From Lacihabitans sp. CCS-44 (GTDB lineage: Bacteria > Bacteroidota > Bacteroidia > Cytophagales > Spirosomataceae): DNA of 64,000 nucleotides. The stretch spans positions 372,001-436,000 of the forward strand of contig NZ_RJUE01000061.1 of assembly GCF_024343735.1 (NCBI RefSeq), given 5' to 3'. The translations under genes and the position numbers were made by a program. Of the stretch, positions 9,381 through 17,986 are shown piece after piece. The notes below the pieces were generated by a model that was not told the origin of the DNA, ran no database searches, and was given only the letters and a program-made list of their open reading frames with translations. The number at the start of each line of letters is the position of its first letter. Position 1 is the stretch's first letter.

Positions 9381-9806
9381 TTATTTTTCTAAACTTTGAT
9401 AAGCCAAAGCATAGGTTTTCATTTGCTTAACCATCGACGCCAATCCATTTGATCGGGTTTGAGCTAAATGACTTGTAAGGCCAATTTTTTCGATGAAATA
9501 CAAATCTGCATTCAATATTTCTCTAGGGGTATGATTTGTAAGCACTTTTAAGAGCATACTTACCAAGCCTTTAACAATAATAGCCTGGCTATCGCCTTCA
9601 AAAATCACAAGTCCATTTTCGTATTTGGCATTTAGCCAAACCACTGACTGACAACCTTTTATTATATTATCTTCGGTCTTAAATTCTTCAGCTAGAGGAG
9701 AAAGCTTTTTGCCCAAATCAATGATGTACTCATATTTGCCTTCCCAATCATCCTCGAAAAGCTCAAATTCTTCAATTATTTCGTCTTGTAGTTCGTTGAT
9801 GCTCAT
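9381..9806 (-). CDS. sufE: Cysteine desulfuration protein SufE
   Basis: A 141-residue sulfur acceptor that takes persulfide from SufS and passes it to the scaffold. The acceptor cysteine is Cys52 in GCQSVVWL. The C-terminal segment LTSHLAQTRSNGLASM is also characteristic. It lies one base downstream of sufS and is clearly in the same transcript. Confidence 0.93.
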   Translation of the reverse strand: MSINELQDEIIEEFELFEDDWEGKYEYIIDLGKKLSPLAEEFKTEDNIIKGCQSVVWLNAKYENGLVIFEGDSQAIIVKGLVSMLLKVLTNHTPREILNADLYFIEKIGLTSHLAQTRSNGLASMVKQMKTYALAYQSLEK

Positions 9807-9807
9807 T

Positions 9808-11028
9808 TTACGACAAAAGTTTTTTTACTTTCAAGATTCCTGCAACCAATGCATCTATTTCTTCGAAAGTGTTATATACTGAAAATGAAGCTCTTGCTGT
9901 ACCTGGTATTCCAAATCGTTGCATCAAAGGCTGGGTACAATGGTGCCCAGTTCTAACAGCAATTCCCTGTTGATCAAGTATAATTCCTATATCTTGTGGA
10001 TGAATTCCTTCCAAAACAAACGATATTACGCTCACTTTTTCTTTGGCTTTTCCTATAACTGTAAGTCCTTCAATTGCTTCTAATTTCTCGGTGGCATAAT
10101 TTAGAAGCTCATTTTCATAAGCTGCAATGTTTGTTTTACCAATGTTTTGAATGTAATCCAAAGCAAATTTAAATGCCACAACATCGGCTATGTTCGGTGT
10201 TCCAGCTTCAAATTTATAGGGTAAATCGGCGTAAGTAGTCTTTTCAAAAGTCACTTCTTTGATCATTTCACCACCACCTCTGTACGGAGGCATAGCTTCC
10301 AAAAGCTCTTTTTTGCCATAAAGAACACCCATTCCGGTTGGTCCAAATAATTTGTGTGCCGAAAGTGCATAAAAATCGACATCCAATTCTTGAACATCAA
10401 TGTCAATATGACTACTCGCTTGTGCTCCGTCAATCAAAACCTTTGCTCCAACAGCATGGGCTTTTTCGATAATACTTTTTATGGGATTGATAGTCCCTAG
10501 AGCATTGGATACATGAACGACAGATACCAATTTCGTTTTCTCAGAAAGCAACTTCTCGAACTCATCCATAAGGATTTCTCCTTCATCGTTTATCGGAATT
10601 ACCTTCAAAACGCATCCTTTTTCTTGACAAAGCATTTGCCACGGAACAATATTAGAGTGGTGTTCAAGGGTAGAAATGATGATTTCATCTCCAGCATTTA
10701 TGAATTTTCTGCCGAAGGTACCTGCCACTAAATTAATGCTGTCAGTAGTGCCGTAAGTAAATATTATTTCCTCGGTTGAATTGGCATTCAAGAAAGTTTT
10801 GACTGCTTTCCGAGTTGCCTCAAATGCTGCTGTTGCCTTTTCTGCCAAATGGTGAATTCCTCTATGAATATTGGCATTATAGCCTCTGTAATAGTCATTT
10901 AGAGCGTCTAAAACCTGAGTAGGCTTTTGCGTTGTGGCTGCATTGTCGAAATAAACCAGTTTTTTGCCGTTGATAGATTGCTCTAAAATCGGGAAATCTT
11001 GCCTTATCTTATTGATATCAAGTTTCAA
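9808..11028 (-). CDS. sufS: Cysteine desulfurase SufS
   Basis: PLP-dependent enzyme that removes sulfur from cysteine for Fe-S cluster assembly. The pyridoxal lysine is in SAHKLFGPTGMG near residue 224 and the persulfide-forming cysteine is in RTGHHCTQPL near residue 357. This extended active-site loop is of the group II (SufS/CsdA) type. The length of 406 residues is standard. It follows sufD after 36 bases. Confidence 0.95.
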   Translation of the reverse strand: MKLDINKIRQDFPILEQSINGKKLVYFDNAATTQKPTQVLDALNDYYRGYNANIHRGIHHLAEKATAAFEATRKAVKTFLNANSTEEIIFTYGTTDSINLVAGTFGRKFINAGDEIIISTLEHHSNIVPWQMLCQEKGCVLKVIPINDEGEILMDEFEKLLSEKTKLVSVVHVSNALGTINPIKSIIEKAHAVGAKVLIDGAQASSHIDIDVQELDVDFYALSAHKLFGPTGMGVLYGKKELLEAMPPYRGGGEMIKEVTFEKTTYADLPYKFEAGTPNIADVVAFKFALDYIQNIGKTNIAAYENELLNYATEKLEAIEGLTVIGKAKEKVSVISFVLEGIHPQDIGIILDQQGIAVRTGHHCTQPLMQRFGIPGTARASFSVYNTFEEIDALVAGILKVKKLLS

Positions 11029-11064
11029 AATTCTTTTTGTTGTAAATAAATTCTGTAAAAGAAT

Positions 11065-12369
11065 TTATTTGAGTTTGTTTTCAATCATCGTATCCAACAT
11101 TTCTCTTAGTTCCTCTATTTTGATTTGAGAAACCACTTCTTCTGCAAACGCTACCAACTGTAATCTAATGGCTTCTGGCTTAGGAATACCTCTAGATTGC
11201 ATATAGAAAATAGCATCGTCGTTAAGTTTTCCTGTGGTTGTTCCGTGTGAGCATTTCACATCGTCTGCCCAAATTTCCAACTGCGGCTTGCTGTTCATCG
11301 ATGCTGTATCTGAGGTAATTACATTTCTGCAATTTTGATATGCATTCGTTTTCTGAGCATCTTCTCTTACAAATATTTTGCCATTGAATACCCCATTTGA
11401 ACTATCCATTAAAACGCCTTTGTAAAGCTCGTTGCTTTCACAATTTGGCATTTTGTGGTCCACAAGTGTATGGTTATCAACGTGTTGCTTGCCATTTGGA
11501 ATATATAAACCATACATGTGGTTGTCTATATATTGTCCGTTTAGTACCAAATTTAAGTTATTCCTAACAAACCCACCATTAAGGGTTACAGTGGCAGAAT
11601 AGAAATAACTTTTATCTTCTTGGTTGACCTGTGTAGTGCCTACATGATAACTCTGGTCGTTTTCATCCTGAATTTTGTAATAATGAGCAATAGCATCTTT
11701 ATCCACAAAAATCTCTGTAACCAGATTTGAAAAAGCTGTTTTTTCTCCTTCGGTTTGGAAAATCTCTACAATTTTTGCTTCAGAATGTTTACCTACAACA
11801 ATCAGATTATGAATATTTAAGGCGATATTTTCTGAAGTTACGTCCGAAATATATCGAATAACAATTGGACTCTCTAAAACATAATTTTCGTCTATGACAA
11901 TCACGCTTCCAGAGTTTGAAAGGGCATTATTTAAGGCAGAAAGACCTTCTTTGTCAACCTCTACATATTTTCCATAATGTTTTTCAATAACTTCAGGAAT
12001 TTGGTCTAAGGCGTTTTCAAGTGTTAGAACTTTTATCTTTGCGGATTCTTCAATATTTGAAAGCTCTTGGCTGAAAATTCCGTTTACAAAACAAATAGAG
12101 ATTCCTTTCAAACTTGAAAAAGGAAGCGAATCAAAAGTAGTTTTGGAAATACTAGACGCTGAATTAAAACTAAATTGAAGCTTATCAAGGTTTTTGAGAT
12201 TTGAATATTTCCAATCTTCATTTTTTACGGTTGGAATTCCCAAAGCTTTGAATTGCTCAAAAGCACCTTTTCTGATTAAATTAAAATCAGATCCACTTTT
12301 TCCGTTGAGGTTTTTTTGAATATTTTCAAATTCAGCCTCAAATTGGCCTTGAATATTCTGAAATGACAT
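11065..12369 (-). CDS. sufD: Fe-S cluster assembly protein SufD
   Basis: Scaffold partner in the SufBCD complex, with the right-handed beta-helix core seen in residues about 140-380. The C-terminal family motif CSHGTTTGKLNDDAIFYM and the preceding YQNCRNVITSD segment are clear. The frame is open to a TTG at 12397-12399 overlapping the sufC stop, but the ATG at 12367-12369 is the better start. It gives 434 residues and leaves a 26-base gap to sufC. SufD-type rather than SufB-type is inferred from length and from the missing N-terminal Fe-S-related cysteines; the two are related. Confidence 0.92.
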   Translation of the reverse strand: MSFQNIQGQFEAEFENIQKNLNGKSGSDFNLIRKGAFEQFKALGIPTVKNEDWKYSNLKNLDKLQFSFNSASSISKTTFDSLPFSSLKGISICFVNGIFSQELSNIEESAKIKVLTLENALDQIPEVIEKHYGKYVEVDKEGLSALNNALSNSGSVIVIDENYVLESPIVIRYISDVTSENIALNIHNLIVVGKHSEAKIVEIFQTEGEKTAFSNLVTEIFVDKDAIAHYYKIQDENDQSYHVGTTQVNQEDKSYFYSATVTLNGGFVRNNLNLVLNGQYIDNHMYGLYIPNGKQHVDNHTLVDHKMPNCESNELYKGVLMDSSNGVFNGKIFVREDAQKTNAYQNCRNVITSDTASMNSKPQLEIWADDVKCSHGTTTGKLNDDAIFYMQSRGIPKPEAIRLQLVAFAEEVVSQIKIEELREMLDTMIENKLK

Positions 12370-12395
12370 TTTGTTTTCTTTTAATGAATTAATTA

Positions 12396-13166
12396 TCAAA
12401 CCATTGATGCTTCTAACGCATCGGCTTCAGATTTAATCCAATCATAGCCTTTTTCTTCGAGTTCAAGAGCCAAATCTTTGGTTCCTGATTTTACGATTCT
12501 TCCTTTATACAATACATGAACAAAGTCAGGTACTATATAATCTAACAATCTTTGGTAGTGAGTTACCACGATGAAAGATCTGTCTGCAGACCTCAATTGA
12601 TTTACTCCGTCAGCAACTATCTTTAAGGCATCTATATCAAGGCCAGAATCAGTTTCGTCCAAAATTCCCAAACTTGGCTCTAACATGGCCATTTGGAATA
12701 TTTCGTTGCGTTTTTTCTCACCTCCTGAAAAACCTTCGTTCAATGATCTTCTAAGAAGTTGATCATCAATTTTAACGCTTTTTGCCTTTTCTTTCATCAA
12801 TTTCAGGAATTGAGCAGCATCAAGTGGCTCTTTTTCGTGATATTTTCTGATTTGGTTTATGGCAGTTTTTAAGAAATTTATGGTGGTTACACCTGGTATC
12901 TCCACTGGATATTGGAAGGCCAAGAAAATACCTTCTGCCGCTCTCTCTTCAGGAGCTAAGTCAAGCAAATCCTTGCCATTAAACTCAACTGTTCCACCAG
13001 TGACTTCATAGTCTTCTCTTCCTGCCAAAACAGAGGCCAAAGTACTCTTACCAGAGCCATTTGGACCCATTATCGCGTGAATCTCACCTGGTTTTATTTC
13101 CAAATTTATTCCTCTAAGTATCTCTTTACTTTCTACTCTTGCTTGTAAATTACTGATTTTCAGCAT
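12396..13166 (-). CDS. sufC: Fe-S cluster assembly ATPase SufC
   Basis: ABC-type ATPase of the SufBCD scaffold. The Walker A motif GPNGSGKST is at residues 34-42, the ABC signature FSGGEKKR at 146-153 and the Walker B region LGILDETDSGLD near 167. The 256-residue length is typical. It is the first gene of the minus-strand operon and has its own -7 box upstream. The gene expected in front of it in most Bacteroidota, sufB, is absent; the neighbour is instead a divergent msrB. Confidence 0.96.
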   Translation of the reverse strand: MLKISNLQARVESKEILRGINLEIKPGEIHAIMGPNGSGKSTLASVLAGREDYEVTGGTVEFNGKDLLDLAPEERAAEGIFLAFQYPVEIPGVTTINFLKTAINQIRKYHEKEPLDAAQFLKLMKEKAKSVKIDDQLLRRSLNEGFSGGEKKRNEIFQMAMLEPSLGILDETDSGLDIDALKIVADGVNQLRSADRSFIVVTHYQRLLDYIVPDFVHVLYKGRIVKSGTKDLALELEEKGYDWIKSEADALEASMV

Positions 13167-13194
13167 AAATGAATATGTCCCTTTAATTATGTTA

Positions 13195-13202
13195 CAAAGA
13201 TA
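13195..13202 (-). promoter_or_regulatory. -7 box of the suf operon
   Basis: The minus strand reads TATCTTTG, a strong match to TAnnTTTG, 28 bases before the sufC ATG. It indicates that transcription starts directly at sufC. Confidence 0.5.
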
Positions 13203-13335
13203 AATTATTAAATTCTAATAATAATCATTACTTATAATAACTATAAATAAGATTTCCTTGTTCCAATAATTAGGATTTTTATTTAAATTTAAACTAAATA
13301 ATATATTCATTCGTATTTAAAAGAAAGATATAAAC

Positions 13336-13812
13336 ATGAAAAAAATAGTAATTGCATTTTTAGCTGCGTTTACGTTCACCATGAGTTGTGCCCAAAAAAC
13401 AAAGGTAAACTGCAACATAGTAAAGGTAAAAAAGACCGAAAAAGAATGGAAAGCTCAGTTGACACCGTTACAATATAATGTAACTCGTCAATCAGGCACT
13501 GAGAGATCTTTTACAGGTATCTATTGGGATAATCATGCCAAAGGAGTTTACAAATGCATTGGTTGTGGATTGGATTTATTCACTTCTGAAACTAAGTTTG
13601 AATCTGGTACTGGTTGGCCGAGTTTTTGGAAACCAGTAGATCCATGTAGTGTAGAAGTGGGTACTGATGCCAGCCTTGGGATGGTACGCGATGAAGTAAA
13701 ATGTAAAAGATGCGACGCACATTTGGGACACGTTTTTGATGATGGTCCAAAACCAACGGGCTTGAGGTATTGTATGAATTCAGCAAGTTTGAAATTTGTG
13801 GCTGTTAATTAG
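13336..13812 (+). CDS. msrB: Exported peptide-methionine (R)-S-oxide reductase
   Basis: MsrB repairs R-methionine sulfoxide in proteins. Residues 1-18 ([18 protein letters not shown]) are a lipoprotein signal with the lipid cysteine at 18, so the enzyme should be anchored outside the cytoplasm. The zinc-binding pairs are Cys74/Cys77 (CIGCGLD) and Cys123/Cys126 (CKRCDAH). The catalytic cysteine is Cys146 in RYCMNSASL. The motif GTGWPSF is at 91-97. It stands alone between the divergent suf operon and a convergent esterase gene. Confidence 0.94.
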   Translation: MKKIVIAFLAAFTFTMSCAQKTKVNCNIVKVKKTEKEWKAQLTPLQYNVTRQSGTERSFTGIYWDNHAKGVYKCIGCGLDLFTSETKFESGTGWPSFWKPVDPCSVEVGTDASLGMVRDEVKCKRCDAHLGHVFDDGPKPTGLRYCMNSASLKFVAVN

Positions 13813-13821
13813 TTTTATGAA

Positions 13822-13877
13822 ACCGCAAAGACACTAGATTGCAAAGTTTGTTCTTTGCGTTTTTGTGCCTTTGCGGT
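13822..13877. terminator. Compound hairpin of CGCAAAG words
   Basis: The outer stem pairs ACCGCAAAGACAC with GTGCCTTTGCGGT (one mismatch in 13). An inner stem pairs GCAAAG with CTTTGC. It lies between the convergent msrB and esterase genes and would end transcription from both. Its repeated 7-base word is typical of dispersed intergenic elements. Confidence 0.6.
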
Positions 13878-13884
13878 AATATCG

Positions 13885-15660
13885 TCAAAGTCTTGGTGTG
13901 GCAGGTTTATTAGGCATATCAAAATTGTTAGCACCTTTTACTTTTACTTTTCTTCTGTAAACCTTGTCTTGAACTGAGGCATAAATTATATCGAAATTAG
14001 GACCGCCAAAACAGAGATTAGATACTTGACCTTTTGTTTTTGGCAATGGTAAAATTGCGTTGACTCTTCCCATTTGATCCATAATTTGAATTCCACTCAA
14101 AGATGTCACGTATATCCTACCGTCTCTATCGCATTTAATTCCATCACTCCAGGCGTTTTCATCGGTATCTCTTACGTGTAACCATCCAAATTTCTGTTTG
14201 TTTGACAATGTGCCATCTGGCAATATTGAATAAACCCAAACCCAATGCGAGGCAGATTCTGTTACATATAGTTGCGTCTGGTCCGGAGAAAAACAAAGGC
14301 CGTTGGCAAATTTTAGTCCTTCGTCCAATACAACTTTCTCTCCATTTGGCCTCAACAAAAATAATTTGCTTGGTTTTTCTCTACCGTCAGGTTGAGTAAT
14401 GTAAATATTCCCATTTTTGGCAATGGATATATCATTTCCCGGAGTTTCTTCTGTGAGAGCCTTAATGAACTTTCCATCTGCATCATATTGATGAATTTGT
14501 TTCGTTGGCGGCTGCGACCAACCTCCCGTGATGGTCAGCATCTGCCCGTCCGGTCCAAAAGTGGTGCCACTTGCTTTTCTTGCATCCTCTACGTAGATTT
14601 CTGGTTTGCCAGCAGCGTTTATTTTGTAGGTTTTAGAATTAGGTATGTCCTGAAAAAATACCTCTCCTTTCGCATTTACGGCTGTACCTTCGGTAAACCC
14701 GTAGTTTTCACCAACCAATTCCCAATCTTCATTTTCTATCAGAATGTCTTTTAAGAATTGATTTTTAGACTGCCCTGCTTCTATTTTCTTGGGATAATCT
14801 CTCCACAGCCAACGCATTGCATCAGCAAAAACAGCGGTTCCATGCTGTCCATTGTGACCTCCTTCGCCCCATACGTGTTTCACATCATAACCCGAAAATG
14901 CCAATGCTCTTTCCATGGTTTCGTTGGCTTTCCACCAGTCACCTGCATATATATTGAGGTCGTTTGAGCCATCTTGAAGAAATATTCTCAAAGGCTTTGG
15001 TTCGTATTTTCTTACCAAAATATCATATCTGTCAGCTCCTCTTAAGCCTACGTAAGTTCCAATGGCACTAAAAACTCTCGAAAATTCTTGAGGTTTTTCC
15101 CAAGCTGCCGTAAAAGCACAAACAGCACCACTGCTTGAGCCGCCAATCGCTCTGTCGTTTCCGTTTTTGGAAAGTACGATTGCTCTGCCATTGCTACTTT
15201 TTTGTTTTTCAACCTCTGGCAAAATTTCTTCTAAAAGAAAACGGGCATAATTATCTCCCAAACCATCATATTCGAAACTCCTGTTAAATCTATTTAATGC
15301 CAAATCTGCATTTTGGGCTTTTACTTGGCCAGGAGTTACAAAAACTCCGATGGTTATCGGCATTTCTTTTTGATGTATTAGATTATCAAATACAATCGGA
15401 GCTTTCCATTGAATTCCATCCTGATTCACATATATACAAGCTGGCTTTTTACCATCGTATTGTGCTGGTATATAAATACTTACTTCTCGGGTAGTACCCG
15501 GAAAAACCTTTGAATTTTCAAAAGTAAATTTAATAATTTCACCTTTCGGGACTCCCACCTTCTCTACTGATGCAGGATCAGTTGGATATGTTTCTGGTAT
15601 ATTTTGCCCAATGGCTTTACCTACAAGAAGTAATAGGAGAAATGTGATATTTCTTTTCAT
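13885..15660 (-). CDS. Exported esterase fused to SMP-30/gluconolactonase domain
   Basis: A 591-residue secreted two-domain protein. Residues 1-19 are a signal peptide ending ...GKAIGQ. Residues about 40-290 are an alpha/beta-hydrolase of the enterochelin-esterase-like type, with the nucleophile Ser176 in GGSSSG and a likely catalytic histidine in GGHNGQHG near residue 268. Residues about 310-575 form a six-bladed SMP-30/gluconolactonase-type propeller. Activity is probably hydrolysis of an ester or lactone of a sugar derivative; the substrate cannot be named. It is single and monocistronic, convergent with msrB and divergent from the nitrilase gene. Confidence 0.83.
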   Translation of the reverse strand: MKRNITFLLLLLVGKAIGQNIPETYPTDPASVEKVGVPKGEIIKFTFENSKVFPGTTREVSIYIPAQYDGKKPACIYVNQDGIQWKAPIVFDNLIHQKEMPITIGVFVTPGQVKAQNADLALNRFNRSFEYDGLGDNYARFLLEEILPEVEKQKSSNGRAIVLSKNGNDRAIGGSSSGAVCAFTAAWEKPQEFSRVFSAIGTYVGLRGADRYDILVRKYEPKPLRIFLQDGSNDLNIYAGDWWKANETMERALAFSGYDVKHVWGEGGHNGQHGTAVFADAMRWLWRDYPKKIEAGQSKNQFLKDILIENEDWELVGENYGFTEGTAVNAKGEVFFQDIPNSKTYKINAAGKPEIYVEDARKASGTTFGPDGQMLTITGGWSQPPTKQIHQYDADGKFIKALTEETPGNDISIAKNGNIYITQPDGREKPSKLFLLRPNGEKVVLDEGLKFANGLCFSPDQTQLYVTESASHWVWVYSILPDGTLSNKQKFGWLHVRDTDENAWSDGIKCDRDGRIYVTSLSGIQIMDQMGRVNAILPLPKTKGQVSNLCFGGPNFDIIYASVQDKVYRRKVKVKGANNFDMPNKPATPRL

Positions 15661-15817
15661 TTTTTAAGTTTAAAGGTTGAATAATTTGGAAATCAGTCTC
15701 TTTGAATGATTTCTTTGACTGCAATTTATCAATTTCGGAATCAATTATCTATTTCGATGGTAATTTTCTTGATTGTATGCTTTAGATTTGATAATCGATT
15801 AAACCAGAAAAGAGATT

Positions 15818-16762
15818 TTGGAAAACAGAAAAATTAAAGTGGGTGTGGTTCAGGCCACACCAGCTTTGTTCAACATAGAGAAAACAATAGAAATTGTAAT
15901 TTCGTGGATAGAAAAAGGAGCAAAAGAAGGCTGTGAATTGTTACTATTCCCAGAGTCGTTTATCCCCTGTTATCCCCGTGGACTAACTTTTGACGCGGTT
16001 ATTGGCAGGCGTTCTAATAAAAGCCGTGATCAATGGCTCAAATATTGGAACAGTAGTCTGGATTTGAATCCTGAAAGTACATCTGCGAAACATGTTTCTA
16101 GATTAAGCGAAGCCATCAAAAACGCCAATATTTTTGTTGCTTTGGGAGTAACCGAGAAAGAATCGTTAGGTGGTTCATTGCATTGTTCACTGTTGTATTT
16201 TGGTAAGGATGGAAATTTGCTCGGGAAACACAGAAAACTAAAACCAACTGGCTTAGAAAGGTATATTTGGGCTGAAAGTGATGGTTCAACACTTACAACC
16301 CTCGATACTGAAATAGGTAAAATAGGTGGACTTATTTGTTGGGAAAACTATATGCCTTTGGCCAGAATGGCCATGTATAACAAAGGCGTGGAGATTTACC
16401 TCGCTCCCACTGCTGACAGTCGAGAATCTTGGCAATCTACCATGCAGCACATTGCTTTGGAGGGTAGATGCTTTGTTTTGGCGGCCAATCAATTTGTTAG
16501 AAAATCTGATTATCCAACTGATTTTATAGAAGATTTGGCAAATGAGCCGGAAATAATGTGTGCGGGCGGAAGTGTAATCTTGTCACCTATGGGCGAAGTT
16601 TTGGCTGGTCCATTATGGAACCAAGAAGGATTACTAACCGTAGAATTGGACTTTTCGGTGTTGGCAAAAAGTAAATTGGATTTTGATGTAATTGGACATT
16701 ATGCCAGAAATGATGTTTTTAATTTTGGTGTAAATAAGCAACCAGAAACCTTGAGAGTATAG
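15818..16762 (+). CDS. Nitrilase-family carbon-nitrogen hydrolase
   Basis: A 314-residue cytoplasmic enzyme of the nitrilase branch. The Glu-Lys-Cys triad is visible: Glu46 in LLLFPESF, Lys140 in HRKLKPTG and Cys174 in GGLICWENYMP. The CWENYMP context is that of true nitrilases rather than amidases, so a nitrile-to-acid reaction is the best guess. No in-frame ATG precedes the conserved VGVVQATPA start. The codon used appears to be TTG at 15818, with the purine-rich stretch AAAAGAGA before it. Confidence 0.85.
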   Translation: MENRKIKVGVVQATPALFNIEKTIEIVISWIEKGAKEGCELLLFPESFIPCYPRGLTFDAVIGRRSNKSRDQWLKYWNSSLDLNPESTSAKHVSRLSEAIKNANIFVALGVTEKESLGGSLHCSLLYFGKDGNLLGKHRKLKPTGLERYIWAESDGSTLTTLDTEIGKIGGLICWENYMPLARMAMYNKGVEIYLAPTADSRESWQSTMQHIALEGRCFVLAANQFVRKSDYPTDFIEDLANEPEIMCAGGSVILSPMGEVLAGPLWNQEGLLTVELDFSVLAKSKLDFDVIGHYARNDVFNFGVNKQPETLRV

Positions 16763-16836
16763 TCATTAGGATATACCAAGAATCTATTTTTTATCAAAAT
16801 AATTCAGGTTTTCTCTTTCATCAAAAATATGCTTGC

Positions 16837-16844
16837 TATTTTTG
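16837..16844 (+). promoter_or_regulatory. -7 box for the M42 peptidase gene
   Basis: TATTTTTG matches TAnnTTTG and lies 20 bases before the ATG at 16865. Confidence 0.35.
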
Positions 16845-16864
16845 TTCTGAACAAATTCTTTTAA

Positions 16865-17935
16865 ATGGAAAATAATATAAAATTTCTTTACGAATATCTC
16901 AATAACGCCTCTCCTACTGGTTTTGAGTCTACTGGTCAGCAGATTTGGCTAGATTATATGAAACCTTTCATCGATGAAAATATCGTGGATGTTTACGGAA
17001 CAGCCGTTGGATTAGTTAATCCTGGTAAGGAATACAAAGTGGTTATCGAAGCCCATTCGGATGAGATTTCGTGGTTTGTAAACTACATAACTGACTCTGG
17101 CTATATTTACGTAAGACGTAATGGTGGATCAGATCATCAGATTGCTCCTTCGATGCGGGTAAATTTACATACACGCAAGAATGGTATTGTGAAAGGTATT
17201 TTCGGTTGGCCAGCTATACATGTGCGTGATTCTGCCAAGGAAGAAACTCCTAGCTTAAAAAATATATTCATTGATGTGGGTGCTTCCACCAAAGCTGAGG
17301 TAGAAGCCATGGGAATTCATGTGGGTACGGTGGCCACTTTTGAAGATGGTCTTATGGAATTGAACGAGAAATTCTACGTAGGCAGGGCTTTGGACAATAG
17401 AATTGGTGGTTATATAATAGCCGAAGTGGCCAGAAAACTGAAAGAAAACAAGGTAGAATTACCTTACACGCTTTATGTGGTGAATGCAGTTCAGGAAGAA
17501 ATAGGTTTACGAGGCTCAGAAATGATTTCGAGAAGATTAAAGCCTGATGTGGCAGTGGTTATAGATGTAACGCACGACACGCAATCGCCGATGTATGACA
17601 AGAAAAAAGATGGTGATATAGCTTGCGGTAAAGGTCCAACACTTTCTTATGGCCCTGCTGTTCAGAATAATCTATTAAATATGATTATTGATTTGGCTGA
17701 AGAAAAGAAAATTCCTTTCCAAAGAGCTGCCGTAAGCCGTTCGACGGGTACGGATACCGATTCTTTCGCTTATTCGGCTGAAGGTGTGGCCTCGGCATTG
17801 ATATCTTTACCGCAGAAATATATGCATACTACTGTAGAAATGGTACATAAAGAGGATGTGCAGGCCTGTATCGATTTGTATTATGAATTTTTATTAAACT
17901 TAAAAGCCGGTACAGATTTTAGGTATATTAAGTGA
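16865..17935 (+). CDS. M42-family zinc/cobalt aminopeptidase
   Basis: A 356-residue cytoplasmic peptidase of the glutamyl-aminopeptidase/endo-glucanase-M group, which forms large tetrahedral complexes. Metal-binding positions are seen in EAHSDEISW (His and Asp, near residue 63), ALDNRIGGY near 177, the pair Glu-Glu in NAVQEEIGLRG near 213 and the Asp in VVIDVTHDT near 235. A late histidine occurs in QKYMHTTVEMV. It trims N-terminal residues from peptides. The gene stands alone and ends at a strong hairpin. Confidence 0.92.
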   Translation: MENNIKFLYEYLNNASPTGFESTGQQIWLDYMKPFIDENIVDVYGTAVGLVNPGKEYKVVIEAHSDEISWFVNYITDSGYIYVRRNGGSDHQIAPSMRVNLHTRKNGIVKGIFGWPAIHVRDSAKEETPSLKNIFIDVGASTKAEVEAMGIHVGTVATFEDGLMELNEKFYVGRALDNRIGGYIIAEVARKLKENKVELPYTLYVVNAVQEEIGLRGSEMISRRLKPDVAVVIDVTHDTQSPMYDKKKDGDIACGKGPTLSYGPAVQNNLLNMIIDLAEEKKIPFQRAAVSRSTGTDTDSFAYSAEGVASALISLPQKYMHTTVEMVHKEDVQACIDLYYEFLLNLKAGTDFRYIK

Positions 17936-17941
17936 TTTTTT

Positions 17942-17980
17942 TGCCACGAATACACGAATATTATTGGTGTATTCGTGGCA
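17942..17980. terminator. Bidirectional hairpin of CACGAAT words
   Basis: A perfect 14-bp stem (TGCCACGAATACAC / GTGTATTCGTGGCA) with an 11-base loop, flanked by T runs. It separates the convergent M42 and sugar dehydrogenase genes. Confidence 0.8.
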
Positions 17981-17986
17981 TTTTTC

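Noticed and set aside
11065-12399. Longer SufD starting at TTG 12399
   Set aside because: It would overlap the sufC stop and adds ten residues with no support; an ATG lies 30 bases downstream.
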